A stretch of DNA of 64,000 nucleotides from Chloranthus sessilifolius. Lineage: Eukaryota; Streptophyta; Magnoliopsida; Chloranthales; Chloranthaceae. Shown here piece after piece: positions 34,091 to 45,874 of the stretch (the first letter of the stretch is position 1; each line of letters opens with the position of its first letter). The notes beneath the pieces were generated by a model. It was not told the DNA's origin. It saw only the letters and a list, made by a program, of their open reading frames with translations, and ran no database searches. Location: the NCBI GenBank assembly GCA_021018995.1, contig CM037584.1, positions 141,625,317 through 141,689,316 of the forward strand. Direction: 5' to 3'. The translations under genes and the position numbers were made by a program.

Positions 34091-34690
34091 GACTTCATGA
34101 ACCCTCTACTTCGATGATGCTATTAATCATAAAGGAAAAGGCATCGGGATAGTCCTACTAATCCCAGAAGGAGTTGTTATACCAAAAGACTTTCAACTCG
34201 ACTTCCAGATTAATAACAATGTGGAGGAATACGAAGCTTTCATTATCGAACTACAAGCAGTGTTACAGTTGGGTGTCAAGCAATTGAAAATAATCGGCGA
34301 CTCGAGGCTTGTGATATCACAAGTCATTGGAGAGTGGAAGACCAAAGAAAGAAGACTGATGGCATACTTAGAAATAGCTCAGTTCCTGATAAAGAAGTTT
34401 GAAAGAATCTCTTTCACACACATCCCGAGATTAGAAAATGAGCTTGCAGATTCTCTCGCTACACTAGCCTCAGTCATACAAATACCAGTCGATCAGAAGA
34501 AATCCTTCTTCATTGAGAGATTAACAATGCCAACACACGAAGTTGCCTGGCAATTGAAACTGGAACTGCCATCTAAACTAAAAGCCATCATGAATGAAGG
34601 ACAACCTATCCAAGGTAGTTTCACCAAGAAAGAAGCCGATATCACGACCTTCAAATTCGAGAAATCACCCACCGACGACGGATAGCCATG
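34091..34690 (+). pseudogene. D second RNase H (archaeal-like), Tat-lineage marker
   Basis: TLYFDDAINHKGKGIGIVL supplies the first acidic residue. NVEEYEAFIIELQAVLQLG (34215-34275) supplies the Glu, and IGDSRLVISQV the next Asp. PRLENELADSLATLAS (34425-34470) closes the fold. The tract 34221-34685 is fully open. A second, plant-like RNase H after the retroviral one is the signature of Tat elements and separates D from B, E1 and E2. Confidence 0.85.
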
Positions 34691-34779
34691 GTACTTCAAT
34701 ATATGAATCTTCCTGAAGCATCACCATGTCCCTCCTTATACTACAAAGATCGAACGAAAGACCATAAGGAATCGATGTA

Positions 34780-35933
34780 CAAGATTCTGCATCCTGGGCA
34801 GTATAGTATACAAAGAAGCCTTCACCAAAGGAGCAACCGAAGGACAATATATCATCTGAGAGGCACACGACGGTGCCTGCAAAGTCCATGCGGGTAGACA
34901 GAGACTCGCAGATCAGATCATACGACAAGGCTACTACTGGCCAACGATGACAAGGGATTGCCATCTCTACGTCCAATGCTACAAACAATGCCAAGAACAC
35001 GCTGTGCTCATCAAAGCCCCATCAGTTGCATTGAATCCCATAACCTCACCATAGCCATTCTCAATATGGGCCTTCGATATCATCGGACCCTTCACGGACA
35101 TAGTCGGGAATACTCACAAGCACGCATTCATACTCACTGCGACCGAATACTATACCAAATTGGCAGGAGCCGAGTCTTATGTTAAAATTACTACTTCACT
35201 GCTTGTGAAGTTTATTATTCGGAACATCATCACGTGGTTTGGAGTACCCAGGATATTCGTCATCGACAGTGGACCGCAGTTCATCGCAGAAAAGACGAAG
35301 AGACTATGCAAAAGATTCAACATCGACCTGCATCACTCGTCACCATTCTTCCCCTAAAAAAATGGACAAGCAGAGGCTACCAACAAAACTCAAATCTAGA
35401 TTTTAAAATGAACAGTGGAGACAAGCAATGGAGCTGACTGGCCTGAATGATTACCAGAAGCACTCTAGGCCTATAGGACTTTTATTCGCACGATGACTGA
35501 ACAAACTTCTTACCTCCTCACATATGGGATGGAAGCAGTCCTACCTTATGAAATATAAGTACCATCCCTATGAATCCAACTTGATGATGAGCTATCCTTA
35601 AATGAAAGGAGAGTTGCCCTGCTCACTGAACTAGAACAACTCGATGAGACACATCTAACGGCAGCTGATCATGCTCAAGTATACCAGAGGAGGATGGCCA
35701 GAGCCTACGATAATAAAGTCCTCGAGCGAACTTTCAAAATTAGAGAATTAGTCTTGAAGAAAATCATGCTTTCCAAGCACACTCATCCAAAAGGAAAACT
35801 GAAACTAAACTGGGAGGGGCCATATGTTAAAGCAGCCGCATGCCCAGGGAATGCATACAAGCTGGTGAACCAGGATGGGGAAGAACTCCCTAATCCGTGG
35901 AATACTATATACCTCAAGAAATACTACCCTTAG
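34780..35933 (+). pseudogene. D integrase
   Basis: The HHCC finger is in EAHDGACKVHAGRQRLADQ and CYKQCQEHA (34860-35000), with all four ligands present. The core has WAFDIIGPF, VIDSGPQF and GQAEATNK, giving D, D and E. The tail ends WEGPYVKAAACPGNAYKLV and WNTIYLKKYYP, stop at 35931-35933, as in Tat integrases, with no chromodomain. Stops at about 35053, 35356 and 35398 break it. Confidence 0.85.
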
Positions 35934-37168
35934 CATCGCGATCATCATATCCCATAGTCAGATACCTATATCTACCACCCTTGTAGTCATCGAGACTCAT
36001 TTATTGGTCGTATGTCTTCATTTCCCAAGATATCCTTGAAGGCTTCCAACTCACTGCCCGCCTTCTTATTCGGGTAAGTTGATCAAAAGGACTAGTGTAA
36101 CACCTGACCTCTTCCAAAAGTATAAGTAATATTCGATTCTCACCCCTTTACCCCTGCCATTGGAGGAGATGTTAGAGCACAGAAAAAATGAAGATGTTAG
36201 GTTCAATCAAAACTCACCATTCTTGGGTCAGTAGGTTGCTTTAAAAAAGGGCTATATATATACATACATACTTGAGTGAGAGCAATACGACGGGTGAACA
36301 AGTCAACGAGCCCAGGGAAGCATAAGCAAACTGCGAGGGCATCCCTAGTGTTTCAATACTACTAGATATCATCGTAAGGTGGCGGGAAGAGGACAAATTT
36401 CTGCTAACCATAGAATGTGAGATTTTGATGGTGCCGAAGCATTTCGAAGAGCTCAATTATGGCACCCCATACCACCTGAGAAAAAGATTGTTACCTATCC
36501 CTTTTAGAAGTATTCAAGTACAAACCAATCCCCATGTCATTGAGCCTTATCCCCCTTTTCACCCTTAATTTTGATTTTTGGACAGTGAGTCAGAACCCTC
36601 CTAAGATATCCCCATAAATGAAACTAAAAACTCATGAATGATGACTAATGCAACCACTTATTATCTACCGCACACCCCCTAATACTGGCTATGGAATAGG
36701 ATGATTACCATCGAAGGTAGAACCCTAATATACGACTGATATGACTAAATGATCTCCCTCGATTTAGTGACAGTATCAAGGAATCTTCTCGACACTAACT
36801 CATCAATGCACATGGCTCCTCATAGGCCCAAGTGCTCTCAAGAATCAGAAAAGCTCCATCGCACCTCGACACTGGGCATTTTTATTTTAGAAAAGGAGTC
36901 ACCTTGAGACCCCTGCTTGTTCATAGATGGATGACAAAGTCATCACCTCAGGAAGATCACTGAAGATACCACACTGCCTGGTCCATCACGCTCCTACACT
37001 GGGGCATTTCTTTTTAATTTTCTTTTAGTTATTTGCTTTCCCTGTTGCACTATTTCTTTTCTGTAAAAAAAATGATATAATGATCCATTCTTTACTACCA
37101 GACTTTGGTCTAAGACACCTCCCCCCTTGAAAATCAGCAAGGGAGAAAATAAAATTACTAACAATGCT
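35934..37168 (+). other. D non-coding spacer between integrase and antisense gene
   Basis: About 1.2 kb without a supported gene. The only structure noted is a TATATATATACATACATA run near 36250-36270. Confidence 0.5.
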
Positions 37169-39017
37169 CTACTTTCTTCGCTGCCTCTGCGAGGGACGCT
37201 CATCACCCTCTCTAGCATCATCAACTCGAGGACCAGGAGCCTAGTCCACTGAGGCCTCAGCCAAAGCCTGGGGCATGGATGGAAGCCTCCTAAAAGAGGA
37301 AGGTCTAGCAATAGAACCCCCCTCACTCGCCTGGCTCGAGGCCCGTCGAGATCGCGAGCGTAGAGGGTCAAAGGAAAATAAAGGCCTAAGGGCCGAGTCT
37401 GCCTGAGCATAAGCCCTCATATGCTCACGAGTTCCTTGATGGATCTCAGCTAGTGAGCTAGTAGCCCTCGATCCCAACCCAAGGAGGTGATCGAGCATCC
37501 CTCGCACTCTGTCCCACCCTCTCGCCAACTCGTGCTGCAGAAGCTCAATCATTGCCTGCATCTTAGCACGAGCTATGGCTCAAGCACTCTCCAACTCAGC
37601 CATCTGAGTCCTTCGCTCAACCAGCAAGTCCACAGTCACCTCCTGGAGATGATGATTAGCGAGATCAGATGGAACCTCCCAGATCTCCTTATGAGCTAGG
37701 GCGCGCTGCATCTCTAAACGCGACTGCTCCAACTCGCGCACCTACATTCATGCACAAAGCTAAGACAAGAAAAAAGCGCATATGATGAAGTCAAGATCAA
37801 GAGTAATGAAGATATATCAGCTCAGCACGCTCCTGAAGAAAGTGCTCGACAGTCACAACAGTCATTAGATCAGTAAGTGGTACTAGAGGGACCTCAGACA
37901 TAGACGGCTGTAAGACAAGTAAGCAAGCACATCAGATGATACTACGACCAAAAATTGAAAATAAAAATGCAACTATACCAACTAAACATACCTGAGTAGG
38001 AATGGGAGTAGACTCCTGAGGAGGAGCCTCGGGAGCAGAGTCAGGAACGACCTGCAATGAGAACAAACTAACACATAATTTGTCAGATAAAAATATCTAA
38101 CAAAACACAGCTAACCAGCGTAGTTAAAACATATTATACCTAACTCTTCGAGTGCAAGGAGGCACCTGTTGCCTCCCTCATCTGGAGGTCCTCAGCAACC
38201 TGACACTGAAATATGACATAATATTAACCACTAAGCAAAGCAAAACATAACTAATAAAACAATAAAAGAAATTTACCCAGTGCTCCAGCTCAGCCCGAAG
38301 CTGGGCTATCACCAGATTCTCCCGACTGGATGAGGCGACAGAAGATGGGTCAAATGCCAGAGAAGATGCACCAGAAATAGATAGCTCTGCCCTCTACAAG
38401 TACGACACATAACAGGCACGTTAAGAACAATATAGAGCCCCAACACTAGGACCAAACACAAAACACTTACTAGTTGGTCGATCTCAGAATGCAGGCTGGC
38501 CTCTACCTCTCGACCAACCTGCTGCTAACCTCATAGCAGCTCGATCATCACTCCTTGACTGGCAAACTCACCCTCTCTCTCAGCCTGGCAAACAAAAATG
38601 GAACAAAATAGAGCAACCATATTAGAAGCACTAGAAACCAAATGAACATACATTAACAACTAAAACCAATAAACCAACTCACTAGGGAACATCGAGTTTC
38701 CTCCATCTGAGCCCTCAGCTCATCCTCTGCTGCCTTGGCCTCGAAGACTGAGGTCGTCAGGGAGCGTAACATCTCCTCATCAGGAAGAGGAGTGCCTCCC
38801 ATTTTCTCTATCGCCCTATGGTGGGCATCCAATGCTTTGCGAATGCCTGCACCCAGGTGGCCTTGCTCTAATGAGGCCAACGTCTCCCTTAATGCCAAGC
38901 CCGACTCAGGACCGCCGACCGCAAAAGAGCCACTCCCGTGAATGGGACGTGCGAAGGGCCGACCACCGCCAAACTCTTGGAACCACCTCGTGAACTCCCG
39001 GGTGTCCGCGTCATCGC

Positions 39018-39022
39018 ATGCT
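39018..39022 (+). repeat. Target-site duplication of the solo C LTR, left copy
   Basis: ATGCT, repeated perfectly at 40504-40508. Removing the LTR and one copy rejoins the antisense reading frame. Confidence 0.92.
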
Positions 39023-40503
39023 TGACAGACTTATAGTATGTATATATTTAAATTAAAATTAAGCCTTAACCTATTACAAGCACACAATGGAAATTATAGC
39101 TTAGCGCTAAGATCGATCCCACAAAGAAGTGATTATCTTCTTATAGATCTTTATATTCCTATTTTAAAAACTATCTTTATCTTTTAAGTCCTAAACTACT
39201 GGAGAAAATGAATAAAAGAATGAGTTTCTTAATATAATTGCATAAAGATATATCCTAATCCTCCTTCAGATTGAGGTTGTCAATCTCAACCTTCAGCTAT
39301 TGGATGTTTACAAATTTAAAATACCGTTACACCGTGTTGTAGCCTTCCAAAATTTGGTCGTCAATCAAAAACTAAAATTCTTCAACACAGATTTAATCTT
39401 ATCAACAATCTCCTAAAATCTGGGCATTAATCAAATTCAAGAAAAATGAAGATGGAAAAGTAAAACCGTTACACTAATCTATAAACTTTAACCAAAGTCG
39501 CCAATTCAAATCAAAATTCAAAAATGTTTACAAAGCATATAAAATCTAAACTAGAAAGAAAAAGTAGAACCATCCAAAGGATTGATGTTTCAGCTTCCTT
39601 AGCCTTGGTTGTCCGGCAAAACCTCAAAGAACTGTGGATGATGTTACTTTATAAATCCTAAACTACTTTGATCGGGAGAAAACACAGACCTCAGTTGTCA
39701 ATTGATGCTGTGAAATTTTTCAATAATTATTCCTATCCCGAGCCCTCTTATTTATAGATCATAAGGAGTCGATTTACAGAGTTCTAATTCTAATAAAAGA
39801 AACTACTAAAATAAAAAGATTCCTAGTATAACTCTAATTCTAATTTCAATCTTCCTTGCTTCTGGATGTTTGATCTGTTTCAGATTTCTTTCCTTAATAG
39901 TAACAATAGAGTCCTTTTAAAATTATTCTTCATCAATCTCCCAGATCCGTGATTAGCCAAACTTCTAATTAAAGAGTTCTTCTAATTTTATTCTTGGCGG
40001 TGGAATTTCTCACGTGATCAGCAACAATAGAAAAATTGTTATAATCGTAATCGTAATTCACGTTTATCTTTTTTTTTCTTCTCTTTCTTAGAAAATCGTA
40101 AATCATGATTTTCTATCTTTCATATAGCTTCCTCAGTAGACGATTCTCTAAATTACAATTCTTCACCTTTCTTCTGTATCGCCTTTTAGTCTTTTATCGC
40201 TTTCTGAAGAATCGTCTTTTGAAGAATCATAAATTACGATTTCTCATTTTTCTCTTCTTTGGCTTCAGTATTAGCGCTCAATCGTAAAATATGATTTCTC
40301 AGCTTTCAATAGGTGGCGAATGGTCTTCTTACGCTCAATTGTCTTTTTACTGCTTTTTGAGTTCATTTTGATGAATATTAACACTTTAGCTGTCTTTTAC
40401 TTTTTTTCTTTAATATATGCACATCAACATCTTATTAGTAGCAAATTAAGTCCTAGCATCACTTAGTTAAGGGTGATAAAATGGTATATTCTGTGACTGA
40501 TCA
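39023..40503 (-). mobile_element. Solo LTR of the C family (1481 bp)
   Basis: Reverse complement runs from TGATCAGTCACAG to AAGTCTGTCA and aligns end to end with 19765-21240. It is flanked by ATGCT duplications, so a whole element inserted and later collapsed by LTR recombination. It carries the AT-rich palindrome array (40040-40330) and the TATAAATAA box (39747-39756). Confidence 0.93.
40040..40330. repeat. Palindrome array in the solo C LTR
   Basis: AAATCG-TAAATCA-TGATTT-type units, about eight, matching the C array at 19935-20135 in core and frame but with different point changes. Confidence 0.78.
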
Positions 40504-40735
40504 ATGCTCCCATCACCCTGGTCCCCCCAGCTCTAAAATCATTGAGCTGAACCCTCATCCTCGACGCAAAGTCCCAACTAGGGGGATCAGTCCTCCTCTT
40601 TGCCACTCTGTGGCGAATCTCCGAGGGCTCCCTGAGGGAGCCCTAGCTGGCGAACTACACGAGAAAGGTGGATACGCTCCACCTTCTCAAAGCAATAGAC
40701 CCAGATGTCCACATCAAAGAAGCGCCGACTAGATT

Positions 40736-42000
40736 GTACCTGCAACATAACATACTAGAAGAGGCACACAAGTCTAAGTATGCAATTCACCTAAGTGGTA
40801 CTAAGATGTACCAAAATCTCAGGAAGAATTTGTGGTAGAGGTTTGAAAAGGGATGCTGCTGAGTATGTTTCAAGGTGCTTAGTATGTCAGCAGGTGAAAG
40901 TGGATCACCGACATCCATCAGGGTTATTGCAACCTCTACCGATACTAGAATGGAGGTGGGAGTCTATTTCCATGGATTTTATTGTAGGATTACTAAGGAC
41001 GGCAAAGGGTCACAATGCCAAATGGGTTGTAGTGGACTGATTGACTAAGTCAGCCCATTTCTTACCTTACAATACCCAATATATAGCAAGTAGACTTGCC
41101 AAGAAGTATTTGAAGGAGATCGTTAGATTGCATGGAATTCCAGCGAGTATAGTTTCTGATCGCGATCCGTTGTATACATCACATTTTTGACAGAAATTCC
41201 AAGAGGGAATGGGTTCGAGATTGGACTTCAGCTCAGCATTCCACCCACAGATGGATGGACAAACCAAAAGGGTAAATTAGATTATTGAAGATATGCTCAG
41301 GGCATGCATGCTCAATTTTACAGGGTCATGGGATCAACATTTACCTTTGATCGAGTTTACATATAATAACAGCTACCAGACAAGCATTAGTATGGCGCCC
41401 TATGAAGCATTGTACATGCGAAGATTTAAATCTCCTCTAAATTTGGAAGAAACGAGGGAAAACTTTGTATTGGGTCCGGAAATTCTTGAGAATGCCATCG
41501 ATGTTGTATGTTGGATCCGTGAGAGGTTGAAAATTGCTCAGAGTAGATAGAAGAGTTATGCAAATTTGAAACAGACGAGTGTGGACTTTCAGGTTGGAGA
41601 CCATGTATTCCTAAAGATTTCACCTTTGAAAGGTGTAATGCGTTTTGGGAAGCGGGGAAAATTTAGCCCTTGCTACCTTGGACAATTCGATATTTTAGGT
41701 TGAGTTGGTGAAACTGCATATCGGATTGCGCTTCCTCCGCAATTAGAGAGAGTGCACAATGTGTTTCACGTGTCTATGTTGAGGAAGTATGTACGGGATC
41801 TGACTCATGTTATTGATGAGCAACCGATTGAGCTCTATGAGGATATGACCGTTAGAGAAGACCCCGTGCAGATTCTGAATAGGAAAGAACAAGTACTGCG
41901 TACCAAGCACATTCCGTTGGTACTTGTGAAGTGGAAAAATCATATGCCGGAAGAGGCCACGTGGGAACGTGAATCAGATATCCGTGACGCGTATCCATAA
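40736..42000 (+). pseudogene. E2 integrase with chromodomain
   Basis: Starts within the HHCC finger (EEAHKSKYAIH; CLVC pair intact, unlike E1). The core D, D and E are present in SMDFIVGLL, SDRDP and IIEDML. GPF/chromodomain blocks are RVHNVFHVSMLRKYV and LVLVKWKNHMPEEATWERES, ending DAYP and a stop at 41998-42000. Stops occur at about 41038, 41188, 41278, 41548 and 41701, mostly in one frame, so it is less scrambled than E1. Confidence 0.9.
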
Positions 42001-42237
42001 CTTTTTGTTTGAGTAATTTGAATGTAATTGAAATGTTAAGTTTCAATGGAAATGAAAGGGTGTGTTTAAAAACCTTGTTCAAGTGTGTTATTACGATTTG
42101 CTTAATGCGTAGAAACAAATAGAAATAAGTCTATGACAAAAATCATTCAAAAGGTATAAGTGAAGTAGAAAGAGAGTCCGAGAACTGAGGAAGAAGAATT
42201 GGAGCAAAAAATTAAACAAAACAAGCCAAACTTCTGA

Positions 42238-42390
42238 ACTAGCGCGCACGAGATTTAAGTCGCTCGCGTGACTGCTTCAAAAGGTCATGCGAGAGAACTG
42301 GCCATTTCAATTGCTCATGCGACTATTTTTCAGGCTTCAAGTTTCTGAAGGGTCCCTTGCATGACATTGAAAGTCGCTCACGCTACTGTC
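42238..42390. repeat. E2 inter-ORF array (CGCG/TCGC motif)
   Basis: GCGCGCACGAG, AGTCGCTCGCGTGAC, CATGCGAGAG, CTCATGCGAC and AGTCGCTCACGCTAC units, 20-40 bp apart. They resemble the TCGCG units of the E2 LTR (62745-63385). The array sits between pol and the downstream ORF and ends at a TATA box, exactly as in E1. Confidence 0.65.
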
Positions 42391-42393
42391 AAT

Positions 42394-42402
42394 CTATAAG
42401 AG
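42394..42402 (+). promoter_or_regulatory. TATA-like box upstream of the E2 downstream ORF
   Basis: CTATAAGAG right after the array and 240 bp before the ATG at 42634, nearly the same distance as in E1 (235 bp). Confidence 0.45.
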
Positions 42403-42633
42403 GGCTGTGGACCTTATTTCTACAAAAAATTTAGGCACGAAGGATTCAAAAGCTAGGGTTTCGTTTCCCCAACTTTCCAAACTCCATTCTCACGTCAATT
42501 TCGCGTCAATTCGCTTTAGATTTACATTGGATTCTCTACCACCAAGGGTTATCCAAGGTTTTTTCTTCACGTGTTGGGTAAAATTCTATCTTTTAACCTA
42601 ATTTTCTTAAAATTTTGTCGTAAATCCCTAGGA

Positions 42634-43343
42634 ATGGGATCAAGGAAGGTTTTCGCTTCAAAACCCTCACCTTCTAAGCAATCTCAAACAAGTACTCCAC
42701 CAATCGTAAGGGAACAACCCACGGAATGGTGGGATTCGAGGAAAATAGAAACTGAGTGGGTGATTCATGGTAGTTTGTTCGAGGGTCACGATTTGACCAA
42801 GTATACCCTCGAATATTTAATCACCACTGACTTGAAATCACTGCTAGAACCATTTCACACCCACTACTACCCTAGGCTCGTATGCCTATTTTAACAAAAG
42901 CTACGAATGAATGAAGACCAAATGAAGTTTGAGGTCGAGATCGACGACTACAAATTTCAATTCAATTTTGATGACATTTCGATTGTGATGGGCTGCCCAT
43001 CAACGTACGTTGAGGGTGGACCGTTACAACCCCCTAACCCATCTAAGATACCGTTTCTTGAAATAGTTGCCGATATGACCAAGGGAAAGACAAGGTTCGG
43101 TCTGTCTGTAAAGCGTGTCCAGTTGCCATGCCATATGTGGCCTTTGGACATTATTTTTAGGAAAAATTTGTTTCCAATGGGGCATGAATAGGAGAGGAGA
43201 GATGCACTTCTACAGTCCTTATACTCGGCCTATCAGGAGAAGTGGTTCTCTGCTCCTACGGTAGTAGAAGATGGCTTGGTATATGCTAGGAACAATGCTA
43301 GAGAGGGCTCCCAGAGGCATCCCTTCAAAAGACTACCTTATGC
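42634..43343 (+). pseudogene. E2 downstream ORF, first part (putative plant transposon protein)
   Basis: One frame from ATG 42634 with stops at 42892-42894 and 43189-43191. A basic Ser/Pro-rich start leads to REQPTEWWDSRKIETEWVIH, HYYPRLVCLF, VKRVQLPCHMWPLDIIFRKN and FKRLPYA, each matching E1's ORF. It is cut by B after the L-P-Y-A codons. The ATG context CCCTAGGAATG is identical to E1. Confidence 0.82.
43339..43343 (+). repeat. Target-site duplication of B, left copy
   Basis: TATGC, repeated perfectly at 61164-61168. Confidence 0.93.
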
Positions 43344-43675
43344 TATTAATCATTGAATTATGTCACTTTCCACCTCCTAACCTAGCCCTTATTAGACCTT
43401 AGAGCTATTTAATAATTAAAATTTGAGCATGTTTTTATAGTTAAAAATAATCTGCAATATGGTGCAGCAACCCATGTAATATGTGTCAAGAAAAGGAGAA
43501 TGAGAGCCAAGCATTGGAGCTGTTGGAAAAATAGAGATTGAACCATGGTGATCCCCCACCAAGGGGCTTTTCAGCATGCCTTGGACCCCTAGAAGTGCTG
43601 CAAGGAATGGAAAGGGGGGCCCACACATGAAGGAGTGTTGCAGCAGACAAGTCAAACCAGCTAAGAAGTAGAACT

Positions 43676-44175
43676 GTCAGCTCGAGCAGCTCTCGAGCAC
43701 ACTGCACCTTCAGCAATCTAAGCTCGAGCAGCTCTCGAGCAATTCAGAAGACTACAATACAACCACTCAAGCACATTCGAGCATATCTGGAGCAATCTCG
43801 AGCAGCTATGCCTGCAGCAAATCATCCACTTGAAGCTACCTTGAGCAGATATACCTTTATATCTTCAATGTCGAGCAGTTCTCGAGTAGTCTCGAGAACA
43901 TCAGAGCTTCAGAAGATACCTGTCGAGTGGATGCAACACTCTAGCCCTCGAGTAGTTAAAGAAAAGCTTCAAAAATAGCCTATCGAGAACATGTCAAGCA
44001 GTTCATAGTGCCTTTAGAGAACTTATCGACCAGCCTGTCGAGCTATTTTTAGAAGCAATTCAACCTATTGAGCAGCTCTGGACTTCAAGACTTCATCCAC
44101 TCGAGAACCATTCAGAAGCACCCTAGCCAGTCAAGATCTACTCGAGATTATATGCCTGAAGCCTCATCTGCTCGA
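43676..44175. repeat. B 5' LTR palindrome array (CTCGAG core)
   Basis: More than 15 CTCGAG or near-CTCGAG words in frames such as GCTCGAGCAGCTCTCGAGCA and CTCGAGCAATTCAGAAGAC. It lies about 200 bp upstream of the TATA box. The 3' LTR copy is at 57074-57520, with some units deleted. Confidence 0.85.
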
Positions 44176-44379
44176 GGCTCGGGATCCAGCTGCTACTTAC
44201 AGACTTCAAGGGTATTTTGGAACTTTCACAGCACATGGGACTCCTGTCCAAGTGTGTTGTGCTTTTCCTAATCGTCAAGGGCAACACTTGGCTAAAAAGG
44301 AGCCACATCAGCAGAATCCTAACTAATTTGATTCTCCTTTTCTCTAATTGGTCAAGGCAAAAAGTCACTTTATGGATTT

Positions 44380-44387
44380 TATATAAG
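44380..44387 (+). promoter_or_regulatory. TATA box of the B LTR
   Basis: TATATAAG, conserved in the 3' LTR at 57734-57741. Confidence 0.65.
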
Positions 44388-45454
44388 CCATGTAAGCATG
44401 CAGAAAAAGGAGAGAAGCATGGGAGTTGTGAGGAACTCTCACCTTAGATCATTTTTAGGGTTAGGTCATCTTTTTGTTTTCTTCTTTTCCTTAGCTCAAC
44501 ATGTCTGGCTAAATCTCTGTAATAGATACGGTTGATTTAAGCTGTAAAAGGACTACGTAAGAACACTGTAAAGGGTCTGGGGTTTGCAGAGACTGCAGCC
44601 TTGATGGTTAATCTATTGTAAGCACCTTTTAAGCAATGAAAATCTGTTTTTACTGTTTCATTAAATCTGTAAGTTCTTGTGTTTTGCATTCAGATCTTCT
44701 GCACGTATGGATGCATGAGCTTGTAGCCTTGCAAACATAGTGGTTGCAGTAGTTTTTTGCACCTATGGATGTATGAGCTTGTAACCTTTCAAACATAGTG
44801 GCTGTAGTGGTTTTCTTGTTCTGACTTTTTAACCCCCATGATTGGAGTATATTCAGGGGATATCCTATGACCATTCAAGTGGACAGGATATAGCCCTAGG
44901 ACTAGTCCATATATCAGGGTTGGGTTGGATTCTTCTTCCTTGCATTTGTGCTTGTAGCCAAATGAAGGACAGTTACAGTTCCAGCTCTTGCTCTGCCTTG
45001 CCATATCTTTTTTTAGTAAAAATCAATCCTTAGCTATTTACTTCCCACATTTTCTGTTTATTTTATCAAACCATTTTCAACCTTCTCTAAACCCCCTTTC
45101 TTTTATTGTAGTTTTTATTTGTAGTTTTATTTATGTTTTTAGTTGTTGTGACAACCCCAAAAACACCCTCTCTTTACCTTGCTTTCCTAGTTTAGGTTTA
45201 GAGTTGCTAGATCTGTAGCAAATCTGGAGGTCTACTATTTTTTTTAGATCATTAATCCCTGTGGGACAAACTCTTACTTATCAAAACCTTCTACAACAGC
45301 CCTGGATCTTGCAGGACTGTGGTTGTTTTAGATTGTGTTCTATTCTATCTTCTTTTTCCCTTTTATTTTATTATTGCCCTCCTTCATTTCTTTCATATTT
45401 TGACCTTTTTCGATAATAAAAAGAACATAACCCAAAAATAATACAACACATTTT

Positions 45455-45474
45455 TGGCGCCGCTGCTGGGGATT
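45455..45474 (+). promoter_or_regulatory. B primer-binding site, tRNA-Asp type
   Basis: TGGCGCCGCTGCTGGGGATT, 6 bp after the LTR. It matches the TGGCGCCGTTGCCGGGGA site typical of Athila elements with a few changes. Confidence 0.9.
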
Positions 45475-45874
45475 TTAGATCTAAGTAGTAGATCTGAGAT
45501 TTTCTTTATGCTTTCATTCAAATTTGTTTACTGCATTTGTTATGTTTGAATAAATTACTATTGTATTTTTGGGATCTGTTCAGATTTGTAGCAGTAGCAA
45601 AGAGGGAGAAATTAACTTGCAGCTGGAGCAGCTTCTGCATTAGTTTGCATCTCTTTCACTCTTGTTAAAGTTTTGTCTTTACTTTCTTTATTTCAGCAAT
45701 AGTACTTAGCAATTTTTATATTTGCTGTAAGTTGTCTGTTTACTTGTTGTGTGTGTTATATGCTAGGAAGAAGGTCACTCAATACTGACTTAGAACCTTT
45801 GAATCCTGAGATAGAGAGTCCTTTGACCTAGGCAAGCAACACATACCCCTGCTGAACACATAGAAATATTTGAG

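Larger units (their letters stand above)
25062..40735 (+). mobile_element. D: Tat-lineage Ty3/gypsy element, 3' LTR missing
   Basis: The 5' LTR starts TGTAGACACC (25062) and is followed by gag, protease/G-patch-like region, RT, RNase H, a second (archaeal-type) RNase H, integrase, non-coding DNA and an antisense gene. The double RNase H and the antisense ORF are recognised traits of the Tat lineage. The right end is lost at the E2 junction near 40735. A solo LTR of the C family (39023-40503) interrupts it. Confidence 0.88.
37169..40735 (-). pseudogene. D antisense multi-exon gene, plant-mobile-domain-like
   Basis: Read on the minus strand. The upstream part (40735-40504, then 39017-38683 after removing the solo LTR) has WVYCFEKVERIHLSRVVRQL, resembling the R-V-[VM]-R-Q-[FL]-G-L motif of plant mobile domain proteins. 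Then follow WDFASRMRVQLNDF and TREFTRWFQEFGGG, and a helical segment. After a GTGAGT donor at 38682 come short exons at about 38590-38473, 38397-38279, 38200-38142, 38052-37993 (acceptor TTGCAG, donor GTATGT), 37908-37820 and 37742-37169. The exons are charged and helix-rich, with a Ser/Arg-rich end. A few stops and one frameshift near 40600 show decay. The N-terminus is lost at the E2 junction. Antisense extra ORFs are known in Tat elements; the mobile-domain call is moderate. Confidence 0.6.
43344..45448 (+). repeat. B 5' LTR (2105 bp)
   Basis: Begins TATTAATC, where the 3' copy has TGTTAATC (terminal TG mutated), and ends AATACAACA. It contains the CTCGAG array (43676-44175) and TATA box TATATAAG (44380-44387), followed by a transcribed-looking leader. 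Confidence 0.92.
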
